From: Daphnia pulex
Taxonomy: Eukaryota > Arthropoda > Branchiopoda > Diplostraca > Daphniidae
Assembly (NCBI RefSeq): GCF_021134715.1
Contig: NC_060017.1
Coordinates: 1,116,001-1,180,000 of the forward strand
Direction: 5' to 3'
DNA length: 64,000 bases
Both the position numbers and the translations under genes were made by a program. How positions within the stretch are numbered: position 1 is the first letter of the stretch; each line of letters opens with the position of its first letter. Below the pieces are notes generated by a model. It made no database searches. It saw nothing but the letters and a program-made list of their open reading frames with translations, and was not told the origin of the DNA. Below are positions 23,709-32,630 of the stretch, piece by piece.

Positions 23709-24340
23709 TTATGCAGTCAGTTGAACAATTACGAGATGTGCAGAAAAGGGTCTAGTACCGCCAGCGTCTGGCGTAATCGTCAGTGCAGTAGAGTTTCTTG
23801 CTGGATTACGTACAGTCAAAATAGAGTTTGGTGCACTAGTTGTAACAATTACCATTCCAACAATTTGATCGGTTCCGGTAGCACGACCAGAAACGGTATA
23901 AGCCACATCAAAACTCCATTTAGTGTTAAGATAAGCTGTCCTGCTTCACTCACGCTAACTTGAAATTGTATTAAATATAAACCAACTGATGCTAGGTTAA
24001 ATGAACTAGGTGATACACGAGTAATCTTTGTACTTGAACTGGGTCTATCTGATGGAAATTTTACGTCAGCGTCTACAGCAATTGTTGCTGTATTATCAGG
24101 AGGCATTAGTGCATAAAGGTCGGCATAATTTAAAGTACTGATTGGACCTGGTGGGCCAATGGGACCGGGTGGACCTTCTGGTCCTGGAGGTCCAGCTGGA
24201 CCTGCTGGTCCTGGCAGACCACCTATGATGCTACTGCTAAACGAGTCTTTATCATAGCACAATGGCGGAAGAATTTGTAAGAGAAGCGGCACGATTGGAA
24301 AACAAAAGAGCCCACCCTGATATTGGGATTGTTGTTGCAT
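23709..24340 (-). CDS. Collagen-like virion protein with BclA/C1q-like C-terminus, frameshifted
   Basis: MQQQSQYQGGLFCFPIVPLL, about 12 Gly-X-Y triplets, then YADLYALMPPDNTATIAVDA and QLILTLNGVLM. A 1-base shift near 23900 joins YTVSGRATGTDQIVGMVIVT and PFSAHLVIVQLTA, the usual end of collagen-linked BclA-type domains. Confidence 0.6.
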
Positions 24341-24393
24341 ATGCTAACCTAAAACCCCTGCGGCTTGTGGCCACAAGGATTCAAAATCAAATA

Positions 24394-25197
24394 TTAACGA
24401 ATGCTAGTATTTGTGTTAGCTGAGCTCGCTGTTTGCGTACCTGAACCAAGGTTAATTGCACTATTAGTCAAGTTTTGAACTAGACCATAGATCAAGTGCG
24501 CTAGGTTAGCGTACTGCGATTGCTGCTGAGTCTGTTGCTGCATTTGGTTAATGTTGTTGGTTGTAGTAATTTCAACACCACGAGTAGCTTCACCAAAATG
24601 TTGGTGTGTCTGCAATGCAATGATTGCCGCATTAGCATCAGCCAATTGACGCTGTAGGTTCAGTTCGTATTGGCTTGTAATCAAAGCACGAGTCTTGTCA
24701 CCATCGTTATTAACTTCTTTTGACAACTCGTAACGATTTTCCATGATATTTTGGTTAATCGCTGTGGCGTTAGTCAATTTATTTTGCAATAGTGTATTTT
24801 GACCTTGCATCAGTGCAACGTTATTCATATTGATTACGTCTTTAGTCGCATCAACACGGTTAACAATGTTACCGACCGCTGAGTTAAACTGACCAGTCAG
24901 GCCTAATGATTGAGTAGCTTGGGATGCTTCAAATGCGGCTGCACTAAGTGCGACTGACTTGTCAACAGCACCGATAGATTGCATCAATGACATATTAGCT
25001 GCCACTTGTTCTGGAGGTGAGCGAAGAACTGCGCCTGCACCGCCATCGCCACCACCACCGAATAGACCGCCTTGACCGTTACGCAATAGCGTACCGAAAA
25101 TCAGACCACCGATTAGACCACCGCCTCCGCCGAAGCCAAGACCTCCGTCGCCACCACCGGACATCATCATACCTGTTTGGTTTAGAATTTCTGCCAT
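24394..25197 (-). CDS. Gly-rich, coiled-coil virion-associated protein
   Basis: 267 aa, intact. Residues 14-57 are almost all Gly with hydrophobics; the rest is Asn/Gln-rich and helical (NLQRQLADANAAIIALQTHQ). Could be a structural or ejected protein. Not recognised. Confidence 0.55.
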   Translation of the reverse strand: MAEILNQTGMMMSGGGDGGLGFGGGGGLIGGLIFGTLLRNGQGGLFGGGGDGGAGAVLRSPPEQVAANMSLMQSIGAVDKSVALSAAAFEASQATQSLGLTGQFNSAVGNIVNRVDATKDVINMNNVALMQGQNTLLQNKLTNATAINQNIMENRYELSKEVNNDGDKTRALITSQYELNLQRQLADANAAIIALQTHQHFGEATRGVEITTTNNINQMQQQTQQQSQYANLAHLIYGLVQNLTNSAINLGSGTQTASSANTNTSIR

Positions 25198-25284
25198 ATA
25201 ATTTCCTTTTTTATTTTTGTTATTGAAATTTCAAAGTGATGGACGCCGTCACCAAGCGATTTGGTTTTACCCAAAATTATTTTC

Positions 25285-25601
25285 TTAGAATTCCTTTGGA
25301 AGCTTTGGAACTTTTGCCATTACACCTGCAGGGGCAAAAGCCGAAACAAGGGCTCTTGCTGGAGCGATAACGACTGGAGTGGTATCTGCAATGATAGGCA
25401 TCAAGTGATCTACTACGGTCAGTGGTGCACCTGCTACTACTTCGCTAAGAACAGCAGCCTTTTCAATCCACTTATCAACAATTTCAAGTGTTACGCCAGG
25501 ACTGTGGCTAAACCTGTTAGTGCTGAAAAAAGTGGCAATTCAAGGGCAACTGCATCGGCATGATGCATTTCTTCTGTGATTTTTTAAATGGTTTTAAGCA
25601 T
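25285..25601 (-). CDS. Hypothetical hydrophobic protein, TAA and frameshift
   Basis: Start at 25601 (MLKTI, TAA, KITEEMHHADAVALELPLFS) and a 1-base shift near 25495 into VTLEIVDKWIEKAAVLSEVV ... APAGVMAKVPKLPKEF. Ala/Val-rich. Unknown function in the fibre cluster. Confidence 0.45.
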
Positions 25602-25685
25602 TTGTGATTTCCTTTTTTATTATTGTTATTGGGAACTTAAGTGATGAACGCCGTCACTAAGCGATTTCGTATTACCCGAAATTTT

Positions 25686-25960
25686 TTAGTAGACTTCTGT
25701 TGGTACCATTGGTATAGTATCCATACTGTATGCGCCCTCTAACGCAGCAATCAAAGCCAGATAGTCTATCATACCGAGTGGGTATTCGCAACCACGTTGA
25801 TAACAGAGTTTATTTGCCCGTTCGACGATTAAGCGTAATCCTACATCATCGCTGTATTCCGTAGCGTATTCTAGTAATCTAAGAAGAAGCGCTGGGTCTA
25901 GCATAATTCCTGAATAGGTATGATGTTCTACCGTAACTGTCTTGATGTGTTTTTTCTGCA
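25686..25960 (-). CDS. Hypothetical protein, about 91 aa
   Basis: Start favoured at 25960 (MQKKHIKTVTVEHHTYSG) after GAGGAATT; an in-frame ATG at 26063 would add 34 residues. Helical core (LLLRLLEYATEYSDDVGLRL). Unknown. Confidence 0.5.
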
Positions 25961-26069
25961 TGGTGAATTCCTCTTTATTATTGTATTTTTCGGTATACGA
26001 TACTGAAAGTTCGTCGTCTTCCAATACTTGTTCAAGTGGGTTGATGAACATATTAACCCACATATGTTA

Positions 26070-26842
26070 TTTGTTGATTGTTAACATCAACATCCATCTA
26101 TCAAAAATATAATTTTCAGCATAATCGAATGGAATCCAGCAGTAACCGTTATCTCCCCATTTGGTGCCAAAGCTGTTTTTGGCTAAGAATTTATCCTCTG
26201 GTATAGAGAGTAGCCGACAATGCAAAGAGCATGACCACTATGTGAACTATTAGTGTCTTCCGGCATTTTAAGTATTGAATCAGAGGAATACAGTCTATCA
26301 AACGCATCAAAAACTTGCATACCAATAAGAACTGGATGATTGTCATTGATTGCATGGATCATTTGTTGATTTTTAAGTAACTTTCCGTAGCCCACGATAG
26401 TTCGCTTAGGTGCATCTGGATAAGCTTTTGGAGAGGGTTGAATGACAAAATCTTGTGGTTCATATAGCCAGAATTACTCTGAACTCGCACAATAGTTTTT
26501 TAGTGATTTCATATCACTTCTGAGGGAGTATACGCCTGCATCCACCATAACATTGTTTTCAATGTAGCGTGAATGGTAGTATAGGTATAGTCTACTTAAT
26601 GGTGTAGACTGAGATGGGTATTTTTGGTTGACAAGGTTTTCATAAGCCGATAGAGTTGCACTTGCCGAGCAAACTCCTAAATTACCTTGATTGTCTACAG
26701 GCGAATCAAACGAACGTAAGCTAACGACTTCTCGTATGTCAGCTAATTCGTATTGATATGCAAAATCTCTACCGTCGGCCTGACTGGCTTTGAGACTGAA
26801 TTTGTACGGAAGATTTTGAGGCTTTACTGGTTGAACAAACAT
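26070..26842 (-). CDS. Papain-like (C1A) cysteine protease, TAA and frameshift
   Basis: DNQGNLGVCSASATLSAYEN holds the catalytic Gln and Cys; HSGHALCIVGY holds the His; KNSFGTKWGDNGYCWIP holds the Asn. TAA at 26476-26474 and a shift near 26190 break the frame. About 255 codons. Sits among fibre genes, so it could act on cell-surface or virion proteins; inferred. Confidence 0.65.
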
Positions 26843-26871
26843 AGCACCTTATCCTTTACAGGTTAGTAAAA

Positions 26872-26976
26872 CTAAGGTGTAACGTCACCAGTAAACGACT
26901 CGGGTTGGTTCCCAATTTCTTCTAACTCATCTTTGTGAGCTTGTAGGTAATATCAATAATAAAAAGAGTGATGCAT
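26872..26976 (-). CDS. Possible small peptide, interrupted by TGA
   Basis: MHHSFYY, TGA, then YYLQAHKDELEEIGNQPESF in frame to TAG 26874. Weak: no clear RBS. Confidence 0.25.
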
Positions 26977-27093
26977 GAAATTTATTGGGTAATTAGTCCA
27001 AATCTCACACATCACGAATTGTGTCAATTAACACAAAGTATGAACTTCTTTGAGGTCATACGTTGTATTAATACATTATCAATTCTCTATATT

Positions 27094-27178
27094 TGGTGCC
27101 CCAGGAGAGACTCGAACTCTCACGCCTCTCGGCACTGGCTTCTAAGACCAGCGTGTCTACCATTCCACCACCAGGGCA
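27094..27178 (-). tRNA. tRNA-Leu(UAG)
   Basis: Loop CTTAGAA, class II variable arm, T-loop TTCGAGT, encoded CCA. This reads CUA (Leu); it is not a suppressor. Confidence 0.85.
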
Positions 27179-27182
27179 TAAA

Positions 27183-27262
27183 CTATGTCGAAGCACACTG
27201 GATAACCACCATACTTCTCCGTTTTACAGGAGCTATGTCTCTCAATGCATTTCGATATAGCA
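27183..27262 (-). ncRNA. Stem-closed inter-tRNA element, copy G
   Basis: CTATGTCGAAGCAC pairs with the mirrored end near TTTCGATATAG; hairpin CTCCG-ttttaca-GGAG inside. Closing stem resembles copies A, B, C and H. Confidence 0.35.
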
Positions 27263-27327
27263 GGTCGACTACTATCATTTTGGCCGTCGACCAGGGCACC
27301 CTAAACCTATCTTTGTAACTCGTATCA

Positions 27328-27356
27328 AGTGTAACCAGTATCTAAGTACTTGTCAA
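27328..27356 (-). promoter_or_regulatory. sigma70-like promoter
   Basis: Minus strand: TTGACA, 17 bp, TACACT, upstream of tRNA-Leu(UAG). Confidence 0.5.
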
Positions 27357-27376
27357 CACATTTTTTAAAATATTTT

Positions 27377-27451
27377 TGGTGCCGGATGTCTGGTTCGAAC
27401 AGACGACCTATCGCTTACAAGGCGATTGCACTACCACTGTGCTAATCTGGC
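27377..27451 (-). tRNA. tRNA-Thr(UGU)
   Basis: Acceptor GCCAGAT/ATCCGGC, loop CTTGTAA, T-loop TTCGAAC, encoded CCA. Confidence 0.85.
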
Positions 27452-27631
27452 ATATTGAATTTTTAAGTAGTTCCGCCTCTGTTATTCGGAACCATTTCGC
27501 CCAGTATACGTTAGGGTTAGAGGTACGTAGTAACAGTTGGTAACAGAGCTACTAGTTTAGCCACTTTGCGGTGGGACTCATTCGCATAGTTATCGAGGCT
27601 ATGCTTTCTCAACATCTACACTTACAAAACT

Positions 27632-27708
27632 TGGTCTGTGCTGAAGGATTCGAACCTCCGACCCCTTGGTTCCAGGCCAAGAACTCTACCAGACTGAGCT
27701 AAACACAG
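27632..27708 (-). tRNA. tRNA-Pro(UGG)-like with C33
   Basis: Arm CTTGG-CCTGGAA-CCAAG is perfectly paired; the anticodon by position is TGG but the preceding base is C instead of the near-universal T33. T-loop TTCGAAT, encoded CCA. Confidence 0.65.
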
Positions 27709-27712
27709 AATT

Positions 27713-27798
27713 TGGTGGAGCGAGTAGGGATCGAATCTACCTGTACCGTAGTTCCACCGGGTTACAGCCGGCTAGAACACCATTGTTCCATTCACTCA
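27713..27798 (-). tRNA. tRNA-Tyr(GUA), second copy
   Basis: Arm GCCGG-CTGTAAC-CCGGT, class II variable arm, T-loop TTCGATC, encoded CCA; mismatch at 1-72. Confidence 0.7.
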
Positions 27799-27812
27799 TT
27801 CACAAATTTTTA

Positions 27813-27902
27813 CTATATCAAAACACAATCCGTATCTTAGTTACGAACTGCATCAAAGCTGCTACCTCTAGATGATAGCCCAACCTGAATTGTGCTTTGA
27901 TA
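27813..27902 (-). ncRNA. Stem-closed inter-tRNA element, copy H
   Basis: CTATATCAAAACACAA pairs with TTGTGCTTTGATAT. It abuts the CCA of the truncated tRNA next to it. Confidence 0.4.
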
Positions 27903-27951
27903 TGGTACTTTGTAGGGGAATCGCTGTCCTAACCGTTAGACGAACAGAGTA
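27903..27951 (-). pseudogene. Truncated tRNA (Asp/Glu-like D arm)
   Basis: Acceptor TACTCTG/CAAAGTA with encoded CCA and a D-arm GTCTAACGGTTAGGAC typical of Asp/Glu tRNAs, but only 49 nt long: anticodon arm and half of the T-arm (only GATTCCCC remains) are missing. Looks like an internal deletion of about 25-30 nt. Confidence 0.55.
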
Positions 27952-28048
27952 TAGAAATTCACTTAACAAGTTTAAAGAACGATGCCATTTTCACGGCTAG
28001 ATAATTATTTATACAACTATTATCTGTGATTTTTTCTCACTATGCTTA

Positions 28049-28078
28049 AGTATAACACACTTTTTTTGTGTTTTGCAA
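28049..28078 (-). promoter_or_regulatory. sigma70-like promoter
   Basis: Minus strand: TTGCAA, 18 bp, TATACT, upstream of the tRNAs at 27951 and below. Confidence 0.5.
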
Positions 28079-28153
28079 GACTTTTTTAAAATATTTGATT
28101 AAAGAACAAAATTTTCTGTCAAGTCTCGCTACACTTTTCTCAACACAGACTGT

Positions 28154-28182
28154 ATTATGACACAGCTGGTTTGTCTTGTCAA
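28154..28182 (-). promoter_or_regulatory. sigma70-like promoter
   Basis: Minus strand: TTGACA, 17 bp, CATAAT; second of a tandem pair before the tRNA array. Confidence 0.5.
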
Positions 28183-28200
28183 GCGGTTTTTCAAAAAAAT

Positions 28201-28741
28201 TTAAACTTTTTCGAAGTCACTGCCTGGTGCCACTGGAAAAGGCCAAGTATCCGAGATAGGAAGAACATCGTTAGGCTCAACGAGACTGACGAACTTGCCG
28301 TTCTTTACCTTGAACACCTCTAAGTCAATACTGTCTCTGGTGTACACTCTTTCCACCGTCAATCATCTTACCATCAACCATATGACAATCATGGTGCGAC
28401 TGACTGTACCACCACTCTCCATCGTTGTCCCGAATCATTCCAAAGTCATACGACTCAACACGATCAGCGTTAGCAATCATCACACCGACACCTGTGTATC
28501 CTATACCAAAGTATCTGTTACCAAACTCAGGATGAGGAGTTTCACGATAGAAGATATCAAATGGCCTATCGCTAGCGTTTAGGTCTGTCGTACACACATA
28601 CGTAACAGGCACTCCATCTTTTTCAAAGTAAATCTTTTCTACCTTCGCCATATCAAACACTGGAGCATGTTTCACAATCATTTTGTATTCCTCATTTACA
28701 TGTACAATTTCTGCCTTGATTACAATCTCGGTTGCAGCCAC
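28201..28741 (-). CDS. Hypothetical protein, frameshifted
   Basis: GTG start at 28741 (MAATEIVIKAEIVHVNEEYK); a 1-base shift near 28350 joins ERVYTRDSIDLEVFKVKNGK and DVLPISDTWPFPVAPGSDF to TAA 28203. About 180 aa. Unknown. Confidence 0.45.
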
Positions 28742-28820
28742 TTGGCCATAAACGCCTTTTTAAATCAGTTAAAAGTAAACCGATTTGAGTCAGTAGTGCA
28801 TTCATTTCATACTCCTAGAA

Positions 28821-28904
28821 TGGTGCGAGAGGCGGTATTCGAACCCGCAAGCCTTGCGTCGGCAGATTTTAAGTCTGCTGTGTATACCGTTCCACCACAC
28901 TCGG
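28821..28904 (-). tRNA. tRNA-Leu(UAA)
   Basis: Arm GCAGA-CTTAAAA-TCTGC, class II variable arm, T-loop TTCGAAT, encoded CCA; acceptor partly mismatched. Confidence 0.8.
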
Positions 28905-29069
28905 AATTACTTCGATACAGACATATAGAGGCCAACGTTAGCAAATGCGTATCCTGCATAACAGAGACCCATGGGAACGTTACCTTTAAACACCTGTTCA
29001 ACTAAGATATACAAGTAAATCAATCCTGTTAATCCTACTAACCATCCACTCATATACATCTTTCAAATT

Positions 29070-29144
29070 TGGTCCGGCGTGAGGGAATCGAACCCCCATA
29101 AAGACTTTAGAAGAATCTTGTCCTATCCATTGAACGAACGCCAG
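29070..29144 (-). tRNA. tRNA-Arg(UCU)
   Basis: Acceptor CTGGCGT/ACGCCGG, arm GATT-CTTCTAA-AGTC, T-arm GGGGG-TTCGATT-CCCTC, encoded CCA. Confidence 0.85.
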
Positions 29145-29158
29145 ATTGTTTATTGATA

Positions 29159-29521
29159 TCAAACCAAGTAGTTTGGACCTGTCCAACGAATAGAATAACC
29201 ACCTTCAAGGATGTTACCTCGAGCCTTGTTGCGAGATGGGGTAGCCCACCTTGCTGGCTTCAAAATATCGCCTTGCTTGAACTTCTTATCGTTAGTACCT
29301 TTCACTAGGAAACCCCACACAGAGGTGCCACTGATGATTTTGATGTACTTGGGACCGTCTTCAACACGAACCGATTCATTGAACTCTTCGATCATTTGCT
29401 TTCGGTGTTCACTAAGTTCACCGCTAGCAGAACTCCAGCTGAGGTAGTCGGTCTTGATAGCTTCAATCAGGGTAGAAATTTCTGAATTCATCATCTCGGT
29501 CTCTTTCAAAGTTTTCATCAC
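29159..29521 (-). CDS. Hypothetical protein, about 120 aa
   Basis: Intact. Middle KYIKIISGTSVWGFLVKGTN and KQGDILKPARWATPSRNKAR resemble a common small T4-like phage protein. Promoter-like TTGAAA-N17-GATACT upstream. Confidence 0.6.
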   Translation of the reverse strand: MMKTLKETEMMNSEISTLIEAIKTDYLSWSSASGELSEHRKQMIEEFNESVRVEDGPKYIKIISGTSVWGFLVKGTNDKKFKQGDILKPARWATPSRNKARGNILEGGYSIRWTGPNYLV

Positions 29522-29562
29522 GTATCTAGTATCTCACAAAACCTAGAGGTTTTCAAGCGGTT

Positions 29563-30052
29563 TTACAAAAAACTTTCAAGTTCTTCAAAAATTTCTTCGA
29601 TACCCATTGCTTCTAGGAGAGTGTTAGTCTCAGCACTGAAGGTCCTCCAGAACGTTGGATCGAACTCTTCGATGCTAAGGTTGTTGTGGAACATATCACA
29701 GGTCTTGATGATTCGGATCACTTCAGGTGCCAGAGCAAGACGGGCAGTCTTACGGTAGGCTCTAATGCCGACGAAGGCAGGAGTCTTGGTCAAGTACCAA
29801 ACACCCTCTGCTACTTCTCTACCAAAGCGCTCGGCAATCATCTCAAACGTAGCGGTGGTGTCCTCAACGGTGTCATGCAAAAGAGCTACACTGGTAGCGT
29901 ATTCGATGACCTCTTCCACCACGAGCTTCTAGGAATCGTTCGACGAGCAAGGCCACAGCAATAGGATGCTCAATGTAAGGTTCACCGGTATACTTCCGGA
30001 CTTGCCCTTCATGCATCTCGGTTGCGAACTCTGCTACTTCTAAGGTTCTCAT
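29563..30052 (-). CDS. HD-domain hydrolase, MESH1/SpoT-like (p)ppGpp hydrolase candidate, frameshifted
   Basis: MRTLEVAEFATEMHEGQVRK then YTGEPYIEHPIAVALLV (His ligand), a 1-base shift near 29930, then VVEEVIEYATSVALLHDTVE (HD) with D/TVEDT and later RIIKTCDMFHNN. Order and spacing fit RelA/SpoT-type HD hydrolases. Removing host alarmone during infection is an inference. Confidence 0.65.
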
Positions 30053-30077
30053 AATCTATCTCTCTTTCTAAATATTA

Positions 30078-30105
30078 ATTATAGCACAAAGAAAGGATAT
30101 GTCAA
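30078..30105 (-). promoter_or_regulatory. sigma70-like promoter
   Basis: Minus strand: TTGACA, 16 bp, TATAAT, before the HD hydrolase gene. Confidence 0.6.
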
Positions 30106-30108
30106 GAG

Positions 30109-30543
30109 TTATTTTGGGAAACTTTTCAGCATCCAGCGAAGTTTTTCATGGGCCTCAATCTGGCCTTGGATGTAGTTCTGAATGCCACGCTGGTTCAGCG
30201 TATCACAAAGCGCATCGGTAGCATAGAGTTCCTCAATCAAGGTGTCATTGTCGATAGCTAACTTCGAAATCATAGCTAGGCTGGTAGGAATGTTGACTTC
30301 ATCCTGAATCTTTGATAGCTGGGAAAAGCGTAGCAGTGAACCAGGTGCGAAGCTGTCTAGTGAACGAATCTTCTCGGCATAGTCATCAATAGACTCAAAC
30401 ACTTGAGCATATACAGTACCTAAGAATGCGTGATACTGTGCGAAATCTGGACCATTGACGTTCCAGTGAAAGTTATGTGCCTTTAAGTACAGCGAGAAGG
30501 CAGTTGCCTGTACTACTTTAAGTTGTTGAATCAGTTCTTCCAT
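30109..30543 (-). CDS. Dps-like ferritin (DNA-protection protein)
   Basis: 144 aa, intact. KAHNFHWNVNGPDFAQYH (ferroxidase His/Asp), IDDYAEKIRSL (ExxE-like) and QIEAHEKLRWMLKS match Dps. Family role: iron oxidation and storage, often DNA binding. T4-type late promoter at 30578-30585, so it may be packaged or made late. Confidence 0.75.
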   Translation of the reverse strand: MEELIQQLKVVQATAFSLYLKAHNFHWNVNGPDFAQYHAFLGTVYAQVFESIDDYAEKIRSLDSFAPGSLLRFSQLSKIQDEVNIPTSLAMISKLAIDNDTLIEELYATDALCDTLNQRGIQNYIQGQIEAHEKLRWMLKSFPK

Positions 30544-30577
30544 TATAAATTCCTTTGTTATTGTTGCTGACTACTGG

Positions 30578-30585
30578 TATTTATA
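30578..30585 (-). promoter_or_regulatory. T4-type late promoter
   Basis: TATAAATA on the minus strand 35 bp before the Dps-like gene. Confidence 0.55.
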
Positions 30586-30589
30586 GACA

Positions 30590-31006
30590 TTAAAGTCCTA
30601 CTAAACGCTTTACGTGAGACTTATGAATCTTACAATTTATAATACCATTGTAGTAATCAGTAGACAGTAAGACTCCTCGGTCGAACTGCTCTTTTGCCTC
30701 TAAATAAGACATCTCGCCACGTGAGTGGCAGAGGTGTAATATCTCACGCTTAAATGTCTCAGCGCCGTTAGCTTCTACTAACAGCATCAACTCCTCACTT
30801 GAGCCGTAGTAAGACATCCAATCGGACTCTTTTGTCACCTTCCTTTTACGGGTCTTACCCTTCAGTGGAGGTAGAGTCCTCTTGGATTCAAACAGTTTCT
30901 TGCCCACATACATCTTATTGTTAATAAAGTCGGTAATGATGTAAACGAATCCTACATAGTCTCCGATCATATCGCTAGTGAATTCTACATCATTTCGAAG
31001 CCACAT
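30590..31006 (-). CDS. GIY-YIG-like nuclease
   Basis: 138 aa, intact. GFVYIITDFINNKMYVGKKL is the GIY-YIG core; SYYGSSEELMLLVEANG and YLEAKEQFDRGVLLSTDYYN follow as in phage putative endonucleases. Free-standing homing or repair nuclease. Confidence 0.65.
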   Translation of the reverse strand: MWLRNDVEFTSDMIGDYVGFVYIITDFINNKMYVGKKLFESKRTLPPLKGKTRKRKVTKESDWMSYYGSSEELMLLVEANGAETFKREILHLCHSRGEMSYLEAKEQFDRGVLLSTDYYNGIINCKIHKSHVKRLVGL

Positions 31007-31009
31007 GCT

Positions 31010-31171
31010 TTACCATGCCTCTTCTTCATCATCAAAGTCTGAATCGATTTCATCATCCGAATCAACTTCTGATCCACAGATTGAACAAAACATAATCGGG
31101 TCTTCGATGTTCGTCGTTTCTACTGTAGATTCACTGTCGCAATAGTCACAAAAAATATCCTGTCGTTTCAT
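31010..31171 (-). CDS. Small zinc-ribbon protein, 53 aa
   Basis: MKRQDIFCDYCDSE and MFCSICGSEVDSDDEIDSDF: two CxxC pairs plus an acidic tail. ATGA-type overlap with the dCMP deaminase stop. Confidence 0.5.
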   Translation of the reverse strand: MKRQDIFCDYCDSESTVETTNIEDPIMFCSICGSEVDSDDEIDSDFDDEEEAW

Positions 31172-31611
31172 ACTTGTTCTACTCCTATGTTACAGGCTTT
31201 CAGGAACTTTATTCCGTCTTCGCTTCTGTAAATGTTTTTAAAATATACCTGTTTAATTCGACTACCGTATATGAGTTTAGCGCAATTCATACAAGGCGCA
31301 TGAGTGATAAAGATGTCAGCATCCTTACCACTCTCGTTTGAACTCGCAAGCTTACTTATAGCATTGGCCTCGGCATGAATAACCTCATCTTTTGTTTTCG
31401 TTCTGGTCTCAATACTGTTACCAGAGTCGTCTAGCACATGACCAATTTCATCTTCACAGTTGTTATCCCATCCAGAAGGCATGCCGTTATAGCCAATAGA
31501 AATGATGCGATTATCCTTTACAATAATAGCACCAACCTTAAGCCTTCGGGCTGTAGACAGTTCAGCGAACCTCTCTGCTACATTCATGTAAGCTTGATTC
31601 CACTTGTTCAC
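31168..31611 (-). CDS. dCMP deaminase
   Basis: GTG start at 31611, chosen because it overlaps the TGA ending the extended NrdB frame (GTGA). IHAEANAI and APCMNCAKLIYGS are the zinc cytidine-deaminase motifs HAE and PCxxC. Makes dUMP from dCMP for ThyX in the same region. Intact, about 147 aa. Confidence 0.8.
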   Translation of the reverse strand: MNKWNQAYMNVAERFAELSTARRLKVGAIIVKDNRIISIGYNGMPSGWDNNCEDEIGHVLDDSGNSIETRTKTKDEVIHAEANAISKLASSNESGKDADIFITHAPCMNCAKLIYGSRIKQVYFKNIYRSEDGIKFLKACNIGVEQV

Positions 31612-32612
31612 GCAGGGCAGCCTCTTCCGTCTAATCCACAAACTTCGCCAGCTGTGGTATTTGCGCCCCAGCCCTAATCGCCTTCCATGCCGTTGACGGA
31701 GTACTCTGTAACACGCTTCTCAAAGAAGTTATCATGAGACGCACCGTTCAAAACCCAATCAAGCCATGGCATTGGATTGTATTTTACTTTAAACTTTGGC
31801 TTCATGCCTAGCTGTAACAATCTACGATCCGCAATATGACGTATGTACTGCTTAACGTCGGCTTCAGTGATACCTTCTTGGTCATGGCCATTAAATGCCA
31901 GCTCAACGAACTTGTCCTCTAACTTAACAGCATTTGTTGCCATCTCATATATCTTGGACTTTAGTTCATCGTTTACGATACGAGGATGCTCTTCTACGAA
32001 CTCACGGAACAACTTAGAGTTGCCTTGGACATGCATAGTCTCATCACGAATAGACCATTCAACAATAGTGCCCATTCCTTTCATCTTACCAAAACGTTGG
32101 AAGTTCAGTAACATAACGAACGATGAAAACAAACTCATTCCTTCATTAAATACAGACTGAGAAATAACAAGTGCAAGACCTGTGAGGCTATTGATGTTAC
32201 CTTGCTTCATGAAGTCTAGCTTGTCTGCCATTTCGGAGTACTCTAGAAACTTATGAAACTCTTCGTCTGGTAGACCAAGTGTATCATTCAGTAGCGCATA
32301 CGCACGTTGGTGAACACCCTCACGATTCGCAAACGATGATAGCATGTTACGAATATCATTATTCTTAAAGCGAGGAATCATTAGCTCATGGTAATTCTCG
32401 CCAACTTGTACGTCTGACTGGGTGAACAATCGAATGATTTGAGTAACAAAGTCTTTCTTGGACTCGGTCAACTTTGTTTTCCAGTCTTGAACGTCCTCTG
32501 ATAATTCTGCCTCATCTTCTACCCAATGAATCTCTTCATGCTTTTTAGTTAGTTCGACTGCCCATGGATACTGAAATTGGCGATAGCTTTTTGATAAATA
32601 AAGTAGTGACAT
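31608..32612 (-). CDS. nrdB: Ribonucleotide reductase beta subunit (NrdB), in-frame TAG near the end
   Basis: 312 codons to TAG 31676-31674; the frame continues GWGANTTAGEVCGLDGRG for about 20 codons to a TGA that overlaps the deaminase start. Iron ligands are visible in SFANREGVHQRAYALL and WSIRDETMHVQGN. Holds the diferric-tyrosyl radical site that drives NrdA. Directly downstream of nrdA. Confidence 0.8.
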
Positions 32613-32630
32613 ATTTTCCTTAGTTTAATG

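Noticed and set aside
28998-29186. Minus-strand 62-codon ORF
   Set aside because: It overlaps the whole tRNA-Arg(UCU) gene and shows no gene-like features.
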